Assembly (NCBI RefSeq): GCF_018918345.1
Contig: NZ_JAHLQI010000004.1
Location: 1 to 64,000 of the forward strand
Direction of reading: 5' to 3'
DNA from: Butyricicoccus intestinisimiae
GTDB lineage: Bacteria > Bacillota > Clostridia > Oscillospirales > Butyricicoccaceae
Length of the DNA stretch: 64,000 nucleotides
A program made the translations under genes and the position numbers. Positions 54,045-62,672 of the stretch are shown piece by piece. Under the pieces are notes generated by a model. The model was not told the origin of the DNA. It saw only the letters and a list, made by a program, of their open reading frames with translations, and ran no database searches. How positions within the stretch are numbered: position 1 is the first letter of the stretch; each line of letters begins with the position of its first letter.

Positions 54045-55511
54045 TCAGTCTGCGTCCACTTCGGCGGCGCGTTCAATCGCAGCGATGACGGCGCCTGCCT
54101 TGTTCTGGGATTCCATGTATTCATTTTCCGGAACCGAATCCGCGACGATGCCGCCGCCCGCCTGGATGGTCACCCTGTCATTTTTCTTTACCGCCATGCG
54201 GATGGCAATGCAGGTGTCCATGTTGCCGGTGAAATCGACGTAGCCGAGTGCGCCGCCGTATACGCCGCGGGCGCACGGCTCCAGCTCCTCGATGATTTCG
54301 CAGGCGCGAATCTTCGGCGCGCCGGACAAGGTGCCGGCAGGAAGCAGGGTGGAGATGGCATCAAAGGCATCAAACTTCGGCAGAATATTGCCCTCAACAA
54401 CCGAGGTGATGTGCATGATGCGGGAATACCGGTGAATCATCTGATAATCTGTGACTTCGACAGAACCGAACTGAGACAATTTGCCGATGTCATTTCTGCC
54501 CAAATCGACGAGCATGTTGTGCTCGGCGAGTTCCTTTTCATCCGACAGCAAATCTTTTTCCAGTGCGAGATCTTCTTCTTTATCTGCGCCGCGCGGACGG
54601 GAACCGGCAACCGGAAATGTAGACAGACGGCCGTTTCGCAGACGAACCAGCGTTTCCGGAGAGGTGCTCATCAGCTCGATGTCATCCCGATGCAGGTAAA
54701 CCATGTACGGAGAAGGGTTGGTGGTGCGCAGGACGCGATACGCATCGAGCAGACTGTCGGTATACGGCGTTTCAAACCGGCGGGACAGGACTGCCTGAAA
54801 AATATCGCCGTCTACAATGTGCTGCTTGGTCTTGTTGACGATGTCGCAGTATTCTTCCTTGGTCACGTTGCAGGTGAACTGCGGCTTGCAGTGCTTGTGT
54901 GCGGTTGGCAGCTGCATCGGCTCGCGAATCAGACGAATCATTTTTTCGATTTCTGCGCGCGCCGTGCCGTAATTTTCCAAGACGTTGTCGGTCGGCATGT
55001 TGACGATGACATTGATTTTCTGCGACAGGTGGTCGTACGCAATGACCTTGTCAAACAGCATCAGGTCGAAATCATCCACATCACTGGAGCGAAGATGCAG
55101 GGTCGGCTCTGCATAGCCGATCATGCGATAGGCGTAATAGCCAACCAAGCCGCCGGTAAACGGCGGGAAGCCCTCGATGCGCGGCGCTTTGTACTGCGCC
55201 ATGAGTGCGCGGAGGATGTCGTTGGGCTGATCCGTGGTAACGCTTTCGCGGCGTCCGTCGGCATATTCCGTGGTGACAACGTGGTCTTTGCATACAATAT
55301 GAACAAGCGGGTCATAGCCGAGGAACGAGTACCGTCCCCAGCGCTCGCCGCCCTCTACGCTTTCCAGCAGACAGTACCGATTGGATACCTGCGCAATCTT
55401 GCGCAGAAGCGCAATCGGCGTGGTGACATCGGCGTAAATTTCACGGCACAGCGGAATCATCGAATAGTCCGCGGCATACGATTGAATTTCGGAAGAAGTA
55501 GGTTTCAGCAT
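54045..55511 (-). CDS. trpE: Anthranilate synthase component I
   Basis: Converts chorismate and ammonia to anthranilate. 488 residues. The tryptophan feedback element LLES is present in RYCLLESVEGG, so the enzyme is probably inhibited by tryptophan in addition to T-box control. Chorismate-site blocks include SPYMVYLH, STSPETLVRL, PVAGSRPRG, ELAEHNMLVDLGRNDIGK and AGTLSGAPKIRA. First gene of trpEGDCFBA. Confidence 0.97.
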   Translation of the reverse strand: MLKPTSSEIQSYAADYSMIPLCREIYADVTTPIALLRKIAQVSNRYCLLESVEGGERWGRYSFLGYDPLVHIVCKDHVVTTEYADGRRESVTTDQPNDILRALMAQYKAPRIEGFPPFTGGLVGYYAYRMIGYAEPTLHLRSSDVDDFDLMLFDKVIAYDHLSQKINVIVNMPTDNVLENYGTARAEIEKMIRLIREPMQLPTAHKHCKPQFTCNVTKEEYCDIVNKTKQHIVDGDIFQAVLSRRFETPYTDSLLDAYRVLRTTNPSPYMVYLHRDDIELMSTSPETLVRLRNGRLSTFPVAGSRPRGADKEEDLALEKDLLSDEKELAEHNMLVDLGRNDIGKLSQFGSVEVTDYQMIHRYSRIMHITSVVEGNILPKFDAFDAISTLLPAGTLSGAPKIRACEIIEELEPCARGVYGGALGYVDFTGNMDTCIAIRMAVKKNDRVTIQAGGGIVADSVPENEYMESQNKAGAVIAAIERAAEVDAD

Positions 55512-55544
55512 GATATATCGTCCTTTCTGAATGGATGCAGTGAG

Positions 55545-55857
55545 GAAAGGACAATAAAAAAAGCCTTCATCCCAAGTCCTGCATCTCTGCTAGAATCTCT
55601 GGGACAAAAGCTGTCAGCTTCTGCGGTGCCACCCATATTGCCGATGGTTCGAAAGAACATCGACCACTCATCACACACCAACATGTGCGCTCCACGATAA
55701 CGGCGGGATTCCGTCAGCGCCTACTTGCCGGCACGGCGTTCAGGCTGCCCTCACGAGTCCATTCGGCATCATCCATACCACTGTAATCCCACCATCTACA
55801 GCTCTCTGTGCGTACTTCACGAAGCGTACTTGTCTCGATCAACGGTTTTCAAATGTT
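55545..55857 (-). ncRNA. Tryptophan T-box riboswitch
   Basis: Minus-strand leader of trpE. The T-box block TGGGTGGCACCGCAG lies at about 55620-55634. Stem I has the AGAGAG bulge region and GATGGTGGGA loop (near 55788-55806), and the loop-E CGAA is followed by TGG, the Trp codon (complement of 55759-55761), then A. The terminator pairs 55600-55612 with 55562-55574 and ends in seven T. Uncharged tRNA-Trp should allow transcription of the whole trp operon. Confidence 0.92.
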
Positions 55858-55863
55858 GTATTA

Positions 55864-55892
55864 AAAGTACCACAGAAGCGCGGGGTTGTCAA
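55864..55892 (-). promoter_or_regulatory. Promoter of the trp operon
   Basis: Minus strand TTGACA (55887-55892), 17-bp spacer, TACTTT (55864-55869), just ahead of the T-box. Confidence 0.75.
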
Positions 55893-56049
55893 GTGGACGG
55901 GCGAAAAAATCCTGCATATAAGGTAGGAATATTGCTTTGTGTGATATAAAAACAAAAAGCAAAGTTTCTAAATAGGACAAAAAGTGCGGATAAAATGTTA
56001 CAAACAGTACATATGAACAAGAAAATTACATGGTTTTATGATTTTTTTA

Positions 56050-56078
56050 TTGAAAACATCAAAATGGTATGCTATAAT
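56050..56078 (+). promoter_or_regulatory. Promoter of glgP
   Basis: TTGAAA at 56050-56055, 17-bp spacer, TATAAT at 56073-56078. It is divergent from the trp promoter. Confidence 0.8.
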
Positions 56079-56084
56079 CATATC

Positions 56085-56207
56085 AACGTAAGGCGCATAT
56101 AACGGGTGAATGGCATACGTAAGATGGAGAAGAGTTGCTGTGCCGCTGCTGAATCCCCTGAGGCGAAACCCGCGCTGCCTGCTGTAAAGAGAAAGGTGGT
56201 AGACACT
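56085..56207 (+). other. Unassigned leader of glgP
   Basis: About 120 bases between the predicted transcription start and the glgP ATG. It is GC-rich, with several possible stems (for example GAGGC near 56160 with GCCTG near 56177) and an open in-frame stretch from a GTG at 56106. I match it to no riboswitch class; it could also be coding, giving a 34-residue N-terminal extension. Confidence 0.35.
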
Positions 56208-58589
56208 ATGAATTGTACCAAACTGATGGAAGAGATGGAAGTATACCTGAAGAGTGACCGCTGCAAGGATCTCAACGAGGCCAATGCACAGGATATTCAT
56301 CATGCTCTTTCCAAAGCAATTATGGCACAGATCGCCACTCCGTGGAAGGAAAGCCAGAAGCTGCACAGAGAAGCACGCCATGCATATTATATGTCCGCAG
56401 AATTTTTGATTGGCCGTGCAATCTATAACAATTTGCTTTGCCTTGGTATTTACGATGAAGTAGAAAAGCTGTTTAACGAGCGCGGTCTCAAGCTGTCCGA
56501 CATGGAAGAAGTAGAGGATGCTTCCCTGGGCAACGGCGGCTTGGGACGTCTGGCTGCATGCTTCCTGGATTCCGCAGCAACGCTGGATCTCCCGCTCGAC
56601 GGCTATGGCATTCGCTATAAATATGGTTTGTTTAAGCAGTACATTCAGGACGGCTTCCAGAAGGAGACCGCCGATGACTGGACGCGATTCGGCGATCCGT
56701 GGAGCATCCGCGTAGATTCCGATGCAGTTCTCGTTCGCTTTGCAGACCAGACCGTGCGTGCAGTGCCGTATGACCTGCCGGTTATCGGTTATGGCACCAA
56801 GCACATCGGCAACCTGCGTCTGTGGCAGGCAGAGCCGCTGTCCTCCTTCGACTTCAACGAATTCAACGATCAGCACTATGAAGCATCGGTTCGCGAGAAG
56901 AACCGCGCAGAGGATATTTCCCGCGTGCTGTATCCGAACGACTCAACCGATGAGGGCAAGAAGCTGCGCCTGAAGCAGCAGTATTTCTTCTGCTGTGCAT
57001 CGCTGCAGGATATGATTAAAAACTATAAGCTGGTACATGGCAATGACTTCTCGCATTTCGCTGATTTCAATGCCATCCAGCTCAACGATACCCATCCGGT
57101 TATCTCGATTCCGGAGCTCATTCGTCAGCTGACCAGATACGAAGGCGTTAGCTTCGACGATGCACTCAATATCGCAAAGAAGACCTTTGCTTACACCAAC
57201 CACACCATTCTTCCGGAGGCACTGGAGAAGTGGAACAAGCATCTGCTCATCGAGGTCGTTCCGGATATTTATGAGATCATTGAGAAGATCAACAACCGCT
57301 TTATTGATGAGCTGTATCAGCAGAAGCGCAATCCGGACTTCATTCAGGATGTCCAGATTATCAAGCATGATATGATTCACATGGCAAATCTGGCTATGTA
57401 CGGTTCCAGCTATGTAAACGGTGTAGCTGCCATCCATACCGAGATTTTGAAGAAGAGTACCCTGCATTCCTTCTATGAGATGTGGCCGGAGCGCTTCCAG
57501 AACAAGACCAATGGTATCACCCAGCGCCGTTGGCTGGCAATGAACAACCGCGAGCTGTCTGCGATGATTACTCGTCTGCTCGGTTCGGATGATTGGGTTA
57601 CGGATCTGCCGCAGCTCAAGAAGCTGGAGAAGTACGCAACCGATAAGAAGGTTCTCGATGAGTTCTGGGACATCAAGCACAAGAAAAAGCATCAGCTGGG
57701 TCTGTTCATGCTCAAGCATGACGGCACCGCTCCGATCAAGGATTCTATCTATGACATCCAGATCAAGCGTTTGCATGAGTACAAGCGTCAGTTCCTGAAC
57801 GCACTGTCCATTCTGTATATCTACTACGGCCTGAAGGACGGCTCCATTCAGGACTTCCATCCGACCACCTTCATCTTTGGTGCAAAGGCTGCGCCGGGCT
57901 ATGTTCGTGCAAAGGGCATCATCAAGCTGATTAACGAAATCGCTCGTCTCGTAGAAAACGACGGTCAGGTTCGCGACAAGCTGCGCGTTATCTTCGTACA
58001 GAACTACAACGTATCCTACGCTGAGAAGCTGGTGGCGGCTGCAAACGTATCCGAGCAGATTTCTACCGCAGGCACCGAGGCCTCCGGCACCGGCAACATG
58101 AAGCTGATGCTCAACGGCGCGGTTACGCTGGGTACGCTGGACGGCGCAAACGTAGAGATTGCACAGGAAGCCGGCATGGAGAACGAGTACATCTTTGGTG
58201 CAACCGTTGACGAGATTGAGAAGGAAGAGAACAACAACTACATTCCGTATCACATCTACAACAACGACCCGAAGATCAAGCGCGTCATGGAAGCTCTTGT
58301 AAACGGCACGCTGGACGATGGCGGCACCGGCATGTTCAAGGAGCTGTACGATTCCATCATCCACAACGTCGATTGGGGTCAGAGCCATCCGGATAAGTAC
58401 TTCCTGATGTATGACTTCCAGAGCTACGTGGACACCAAGCTCAAGCTCAACCGCGACTACAAGGATAAGTACGCATTCGCAGAAAAGTGCTGGAGAAACA
58501 TCTGCAACGCAGGTAAGTTCAGCTCGGATCGTACCATCAAGGACTACGCGGACAACATTTGGCACATTGATCCGATTGAGTTCGATTGA
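56208..58589 (+). CDS. glgP: Glycogen/maltodextrin phosphorylase
   Basis: Releases glucose-1-phosphate from alpha-1,4-glucans using phosphate and PLP. 793 residues from the ATG at 56208, preceded by AAAGGTGG, near the usual 800-820; a frame open to 56106 would add 34 residues unlike the family start. Visible are YMSAEFLIGRAIYNNL, EDASLGNGGLGRLAACFLDS, QLNDTHPVISIPELIR, KTNGITQRRWL, IKRLHEYKRQFLN, and the PLP Lys site EQISTAGTEASGTGNMKLMLNGAVTLGTLDGANVEI. It stands alone; other glycogen genes are not in the window. Confidence 0.96.
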   Translation: MNCTKLMEEMEVYLKSDRCKDLNEANAQDIHHALSKAIMAQIATPWKESQKLHREARHAYYMSAEFLIGRAIYNNLLCLGIYDEVEKLFNERGLKLSDMEEVEDASLGNGGLGRLAACFLDSAATLDLPLDGYGIRYKYGLFKQYIQDGFQKETADDWTRFGDPWSIRVDSDAVLVRFADQTVRAVPYDLPVIGYGTKHIGNLRLWQAEPLSSFDFNEFNDQHYEASVREKNRAEDISRVLYPNDSTDEGKKLRLKQQYFFCCASLQDMIKNYKLVHGNDFSHFADFNAIQLNDTHPVISIPELIRQLTRYEGVSFDDALNIAKKTFAYTNHTILPEALEKWNKHLLIEVVPDIYEIIEKINNRFIDELYQQKRNPDFIQDVQIIKHDMIHMANLAMYGSSYVNGVAAIHTEILKKSTLHSFYEMWPERFQNKTNGITQRRWLAMNNRELSAMITRLLGSDDWVTDLPQLKKLEKYATDKKVLDEFWDIKHKKKHQLGLFMLKHDGTAPIKDSIYDIQIKRLHEYKRQFLNALSILYIYYGLKDGSIQDFHPTTFIFGAKAAPGYVRAKGIIKLINEIARLVENDGQVRDKLRVIFVQNYNVSYAEKLVAAANVSEQISTAGTEASGTGNMKLMLNGAVTLGTLDGANVEIAQEAGMENEYIFGATVDEIEKEENNNYIPYHIYNNDPKIKRVMEALVNGTLDDGGTGMFKELYDSIIHNVDWGQSHPDKYFLMYDFQSYVDTKLKLNRDYKDKYAFAEKCWRNICNAGKFSSDRTIKDYADNIWHIDPIEFD

Positions 58590-58610
58590 TTGCTGACAAT
58601 CAGATAAAAC

Positions 58611-58643
58611 AAAAGGCGGCAGGATTTTTCCTGTCGCCTTTTT
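58611..58643. terminator. Terminator after glgP
   Basis: Fourteen-base arms 58611-58624 and 58629-58642 with one G-T pair and a T run; also suited to the convergent HxlR gene. Confidence 0.86.
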
Positions 58644-58651
58644 GCGTCTAG

Positions 58652-58975
58652 TTATAGATTTTTCTCGCCCCATGCTTTCATATAGTGCAGAACGGAGAGA
58701 AAACTTTCTCCCAATTCCGTTAATGTATATTCGACATGCGGAGGGACTTCGTGGAAGTCGTGTCGATGCAAAAATCCATCTGCCTCTAATTCGCGCAGCT
58801 GCTTGGTCAAAGAGGATTCCGTAATCTCGACCAAATGGCGGCGGAGGGCGCCAAATCGGTGCACATCTTCTACGCCGATATAATATAAAATTTCCAGTTT
58901 CCACTTTCCGCCTAAAATCTTTTGCAGCGTAGACATGGTTTTGCACCGTTTTATTGCGGCATTGCTTTTTCGCAT
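58652..58975 (-). CDS. HxlR-family winged-helix regulator
   Basis: 107 residues from the ATG at 58975 with AAGGAGAG upstream. The HxlR core is clear: STLQKILGGKWKLEILYYIG, FGALRRHLVEITESSLTKQLRELEADGFLHRHDFHEVPPHVEYTLTELG. Members respond to electrophiles, aldehydes or oxidants, mostly through Cys residues; one Cys is present near the N-terminus (KRCKT). It is divergent from the radical SAM gene, and a GGTACT dyad abuts its own -35 box. Confidence 0.93.
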   Translation of the reverse strand: MRKSNAAIKRCKTMSTLQKILGGKWKLEILYYIGVEDVHRFGALRRHLVEITESSLTKQLRELEADGFLHRHDFHEVPPHVEYTLTELGESFLSVLHYMKAWGEKNL

Positions 58976-58997
58976 GAGAAATCTCTCCTTTGTTTTT

Positions 58998-59026
58998 AGT
59001 ATATCGCGCGGAGAAGGATTTGGCAA
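58998..59026 (-). promoter_or_regulatory. Promoter of the HxlR gene
   Basis: Minus strand TTGCCA (59021-59026), 17-bp spacer, TATACT (58998-59003). Confidence 0.7.
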
Positions 59027-59045
59027 GGTACTGCAAAAAAGTACC
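59027..59045. promoter_or_regulatory. Probable HxlR operator
   Basis: Inverted repeat GGTACT (59027-59032), seven-base spacer, AGTACC (59040-59045), adjoining the hxlR -35 box and about 27 bp ahead of TATACT (59072-59077) for the divergent radical SAM gene. Confidence 0.6.
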
Positions 59046-59108
59046 GTACTGTTCAAATCCAGACATTCTGTTATACTGAGAACATCAAAACACAGAGGAG
59101 TGAGGCAA

Positions 59109-60044
59109 ATGCATTTTACGGGAACCGTTTGGAGACCGCCATATGAGGCGGATTCACTGCTGCTGGAGGTGACGGCAGGATGTACCCATCACAAGTGCAA
59201 ATTTTGTACGCTGTATGATGATATTCCGTTTCCGTTCAAGATGTCTCCGATGCAGGATATAACAAGTGATCTGCTGGAAATTCAGACACTGTATTATCAT
59301 CCGATGACGAGTCAAGCGAACAAGCTGACAGGGCAACCACAGAGAGAAGGGTTCAAACGAGCATTTTTGACGGGAGCCAATCCGTTTGTTTTGCAATCTG
59401 AACGCTTATTGAAAATCGCTGCACGTATTTATGAGTACGTTCCCACGGTCAAAACAATTGGTTGTTTTGCGCGAATCACAGATATAAAACAAAAAACAGA
59501 GGAAGAATTGCTTGCTTTACGAGACGCAGGCTATACGAGTTTGACTATTGGCATGGAAACGGGAGATACGGACGCTTTACAGTTTATGAATAAAGGCTAC
59601 ACGGCACAAGATATTCTCGAACAGTGCAAGCGCTTAGATGCTGCCAATATCAGCTATGCGTTTTTCTATCTGACAGGAATCTCCGGTGCGGGAAAAGGAG
59701 TGTTTGGCGCAACACGAACGGCGGATATTTGCAACCAGCTGCACCCGAAGCTGATTGGAGCCAATATGCTGACGATTTATCCAAATTCCGAACTGTATCA
59801 AGAAATTCAGCGTGGAAATTGGAAGGAAGAACGTGAGGTGGAAAAATATCAGGAATTGCAGGTGTTGATAAAACGATTAAATATTCCGGTACAGTTTGCT
59901 GCGATGGGTGCGTCCAATGCAATTCCTATGTACGGAAGCCTGCCGCAGGATAAAGAAAAACTTCTTATGACATTAGAGCATATTATCACGCAGATTGGAG
60001 AAGAGCAGTTGAGAGAGTACCGAACACACCTTCGGCATTTATAG
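59109..60044 (+). CDS. Radical SAM protein
   Basis: 311 residues from the ATG at 59109 (GAGGAGTGAGG upstream). The iron-sulfur motif CTHHKCKFC (CX3-4CX2C type) is near residue 25 in LLLEVTAGCTHHKCKFCTLY, followed by FLTGANPFVL, GCFARITD, SLTIGMETGDTDALQFMNKGY, and ISYAFFYLTGISGAGKG, as in the Elp3-like radical SAM superfamily. The product of catalysis is unknown. It is controlled from a divergent HxlR locus and followed by an ANTAR protein after five bases. Confidence 0.9.
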   Translation: MHFTGTVWRPPYEADSLLLEVTAGCTHHKCKFCTLYDDIPFPFKMSPMQDITSDLLEIQTLYYHPMTSQANKLTGQPQREGFKRAFLTGANPFVLQSERLLKIAARIYEYVPTVKTIGCFARITDIKQKTEEELLALRDAGYTSLTIGMETGDTDALQFMNKGYTAQDILEQCKRLDAANISYAFFYLTGISGAGKGVFGATRTADICNQLHPKLIGANMLTIYPNSELYQEIQRGNWKEEREVEKYQELQVLIKRLNIPVQFAAMGASNAIPMYGSLPQDKEKLLMTLEHIITQIGEEQLREYRTHLRHL

Positions 60045-60049
60045 AGCTT

Positions 60050-60604
60050 ATGAAACGAATTTTACTTGTCGGTACCTCTGCAAAGCACATGGATGATATG
60101 AAACGGATTGTCTACAATGTATATGCAGAAAAACGAATTGATTCAGCATATTCTGCCGAACAAGCACGTGGAATTTTACAAAATAACAGCTTCGATTTCG
60201 TGATTGTTGATATATCTTCCGTGAATTCCTGGGAATATCAAATTACACATACAATATATAAACAGACAAGCGCATTCGTTTTGATTCTTGTTCCGCAAAA
60301 ATTTTCGACTCCTGTACAGAATGGACATTTTCGAGGAATGGCAGTGGAAAAACCGATTTCCCGTGTGACCTTTGCGCAGGTACTGCGTTTGATAGATTGG
60401 GTACTTTCTCTGCAAAAAGAGAAGGAAGAACTGCAACAAAGGTTATCGGATATTTGCATTGTCAGTCGAGCGAAGCGTTTGCTGATGAAGAAAAAACAGA
60501 TGAGCGAATCGGAAGCCTATTTGTATATCAAAAATCAGGCAATGAATCAGCATCAAGCCAAAAGAGCCATTGCGCAAAATATTCTGAATCATTATCAGAC
60601 ATGA
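60050..60604 (+). CDS. ANTAR-domain response-regulator-like antiterminator
   Basis: 184 residues. Residues 1-115 form a receiver-like fold (RILLVGTSAKHMDDM, DFVIVDISSVNSW) that lacks the usual acidic pair after strand 1, so phosphorylation is doubtful. A short coiled coil (about 120-135, LQKEKEELQQRLSD) leads to an ANTAR domain (RAKRLLMKKKQMSESEAYLYIKNQAMNQHQAKRAIAQNIL). ANTAR proteins bind paired RNA hairpins and prevent termination. It is co-transcribed with the radical SAM gene; its RNA target is not evident nearby. Confidence 0.88.
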   Translation: MKRILLVGTSAKHMDDMKRIVYNVYAEKRIDSAYSAEQARGILQNNSFDFVIVDISSVNSWEYQITHTIYKQTSAFVLILVPQKFSTPVQNGHFRGMAVEKPISRVTFAQVLRLIDWVLSLQKEKEELQQRLSDICIVSRAKRLLMKKKQMSESEAYLYIKNQAMNQHQAKRAIAQNILNHYQT

Positions 60605-60630
60605 CAAAACCGCCCCGAAGGGCGGTTTTG
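60605..60630. terminator. Bidirectional terminator
   Basis: Eleven-base arms CAAAACCGCCC (60605-60615) and 60620-60630 around CGAA, followed by TTTC; shared by the ANTAR and nuclease genes. Confidence 0.85.
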
Positions 60631-60637
60631 TTTCATA

Positions 60638-62089
60638 TCACGGCTTGCACGTGCCGCACGGAGAATATCCCTGTGAAATCAAATCCGAACGCTTTCCGGT
60701 AAATGACTTCTTGTTTGCCGCGCCGATTTTGTTGACGCTGGAGCAGCTTGGCTTGTGAAATTTTTTGGAACTGGTGTTCAAAATGTACGTGGCTGTCGTC
60801 TCGCCGCTTGGCTGAGACGGCGTGGAGGTCTGATAACTGTCGCCGGTCACATAGTCGATGACAATGCCGGGCTGCACGTTATAGCAGTAAACACAGAACG
60901 TGACGCCCGCACCGTGATCCTCCACCGACTGTGCTTCCATCAGGACGCCGTTCGCCACTGCATTGTCACCTTCAAAGACCGGCGTGACGCGGTATAATAC
61001 ATGGTTTTGGGTTTCCTTTACATAGTCGGCAACCATGTTTTCAAAATCCAGCATGCCCTGTATGTTGAGGTATCGCGTGCCGGTGATAAGGTTTAATTTG
61101 TTTGCATTTTCTGCGGTCAGCTGGTAGCCGATTAAATGACAGCGATTGTATAAATACTTGCCGTCTACAATGTCATATTTGACCGAGTGCCAGCCGGTGG
61201 GCTTGACGCTGCTGATGTCCCCACGATGTTCTGTCGGCATGAGATCGGTGCCGACATTGGCATATGCGGTGTCGCAGCGTCCCATCCCATCCAGTGCGCT
61301 GTATCGCTCAAATGAGGTTGTGGATGCGTCTGCGCTGGTAAAAAACGGTATATTGTTGTTGACGACTGCATATGCCGCGCCGGAATAATCTGACACGTCA
61401 TCGTAACAAAAACCGGTCGGGGAGATTGCTGCGGGCTTGGTTTGTATGCCGCCGGTGTAATAAACCAGCATAGTTGCGGTTTCCGCACGCGTTGCATTGT
61501 CCAATGGCTTCAAATATCGTTTGCCGTTGGATGTGGAGCCGGAAATCACGCCGTTTTGTACTGCCCAGCGCATCGCCGGCAATGCCCAGCTGTCTACGCG
61601 GCTGCTGTCTGCAAAATCCGAAAGACTGCCGGTGGTGTGTGGTTTGCCTGCGTCTGCATACAGAAAAACAGCAAGCTGTTCCCGCGTCACGTTGGCGTTC
61701 GGGCTAAATGTTGTCGCAGAAGTGCCGTTTGTGATGCCATTTTGGCTCGCCCAGAGCACCGCAGAATAATACCAGTCTCCGGATTTTACATCGTGGAATG
61801 GATTGGTACTGCTCACCGATGGACTGCCGGCCTTGGCGTACAGCGTCTGAACAAATGCTGCGCGGGTGGTTGCACCGCGAGGAACAAACGTCGTATTGGA
61901 TGTACCGCTCATGTAGCCCTTGTCAAAGGCGGTTTGTACGGCGCCGCAGAACCAATCAGAGGAACTGACGTCTGCAAACCGGTGCGCGACTTTTGTCGGT
62001 GTGTTCCATGCAAAAGCACCGGTGCAAAGGGTGCTCACTGTGAGGGCAGCTGTCAACAGGCAAGCCGCCAATCGTTTCTTGTGTTTCAA
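60638..62089 (-). CDS. Secreted SLH-domain DNA/RNA non-specific endonuclease
   Basis: 483 residues from a TTG at 62089 (GAGAGGAG seven bases upstream). Signal peptide 1-27 (GAFA-W), three S-layer homology domains at about 36-215 (FADVSSSDWFCGAVQTAFDKGYMSG; FHDVKSGDWYYSAVLWASQNGITNG; FADSSRVDSWALPAMRWAVQNGVISG), then a nuclease at about 230-430 like streptococcal Spd1/MF-type DNases, with LYNRCHLIGYQL (catalytic His318), NLITGTRYLN and VLYRVTPVFEGDN. A C-terminal segment has HKPSCSSV and SPCGTC, a probable metal-binding tail. It would sit on the cell wall and degrade nucleic acid outside. Confidence 0.9.
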   Translation of the reverse strand: MKHKKRLAACLLTAALTVSTLCTGAFAWNTPTKVAHRFADVSSSDWFCGAVQTAFDKGYMSGTSNTTFVPRGATTRAAFVQTLYAKAGSPSVSSTNPFHDVKSGDWYYSAVLWASQNGITNGTSATTFSPNANVTREQLAVFLYADAGKPHTTGSLSDFADSSRVDSWALPAMRWAVQNGVISGSTSNGKRYLKPLDNATRAETATMLVYYTGGIQTKPAAISPTGFCYDDVSDYSGAAYAVVNNNIPFFTSADASTTSFERYSALDGMGRCDTAYANVGTDLMPTEHRGDISSVKPTGWHSVKYDIVDGKYLYNRCHLIGYQLTAENANKLNLITGTRYLNIQGMLDFENMVADYVKETQNHVLYRVTPVFEGDNAVANGVLMEAQSVEDHGAGVTFCVYCYNVQPGIVIDYVTGDSYQTSTPSQPSGETTATYILNTSSKKFHKPSCSSVNKIGAANKKSFTGKRSDLISQGYSPCGTCKP

Positions 62090-62091
62090 AA

Positions 62092-62526
62092 TTATGTCTC
62101 CTCTCCGTGAGCTGCAGGAAAATAAATCTCCTCTGTGATGCACGGGTGAGAATTTCCCGCAAACTCTGCGGTGTGCGTCTGTACCCAATGCGGCGGCGCC
62201 AGCGCGAGATCCAGCCGGAAATCTGTCGGATAGCTGCGATTCCAGCGGTATACAATCATCGCTTCGATGCGCGATTCGACCGCCTTCAGGCAGCAGGTCT
62301 CCACAAAGCAGTAGTCTCCTGCGGCAGCTTCGTACAGAAATTGCTGAGAAACCACGATGTGCGGCGCGGATTCGGCGGCAAATTGCTCATAGGAATAGGC
62401 GTTCATCCACAGCTTTTTTCCCTTGGTGCGCTGTAAAATACGCGCGCGCAAGATACAGTCCTGACTTTGCCGCCGATGGTTGAACAGCATGCCGCCGTGG
62501 TCATCCATGACACAGATTACAATCAT
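62092..62526 (-). CDS. Uncharacterised protein encoded with the SLH nuclease
   Basis: 144 residues from the ATG at 62526 with AAGGAGG seven bases upstream. MIVICVMDDHGGMLFNHRRQSQD opens the protein, then LWMNAYSYEQF, and it is rich in Cys, Trp and His. No signal peptide or membrane helix is seen. The gene ends two bases before the nuclease start, so the two are tightly coupled. It has no nuclease motif I can name. An immunity or regulatory role for the nuclease is possible but unproven, and the cytoplasmic location argues for something acting before export. Confidence 0.7.
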   Translation of the reverse strand: MIVICVMDDHGGMLFNHRRQSQDCILRARILQRTKGKKLWMNAYSYEQFAAESAPHIVVSQQFLYEAAAGDYCFVETCCLKAVESRIEAMIVYRWNRSYPTDFRLDLALAPPHWVQTHTAEFAGNSHPCITEEIYFPAAHGEET

Positions 62527-62610
62527 CCTGCAGCCTCCTTTCTCGCAACATCGTACCATATTTTGAGGGAAAAAGCAAAATGCCGCTGCATTTCATGCAG
62601 GAGAACCACG

Positions 62611-62639
62611 TTGACGTTGCGGCTGGCTGATGCTATACT
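62611..62639 (+). promoter_or_regulatory. Promoter of the nitroreductase gene
   Basis: TTGACG at 62611-62616, 17-bp spacer, TATACT at 62634-62639, 33 bp before the ATG. Confidence 0.75.
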
Positions 62640-62672
62640 GAAAGCGAAAAACCAACATAGGAGGCTGGAAGT

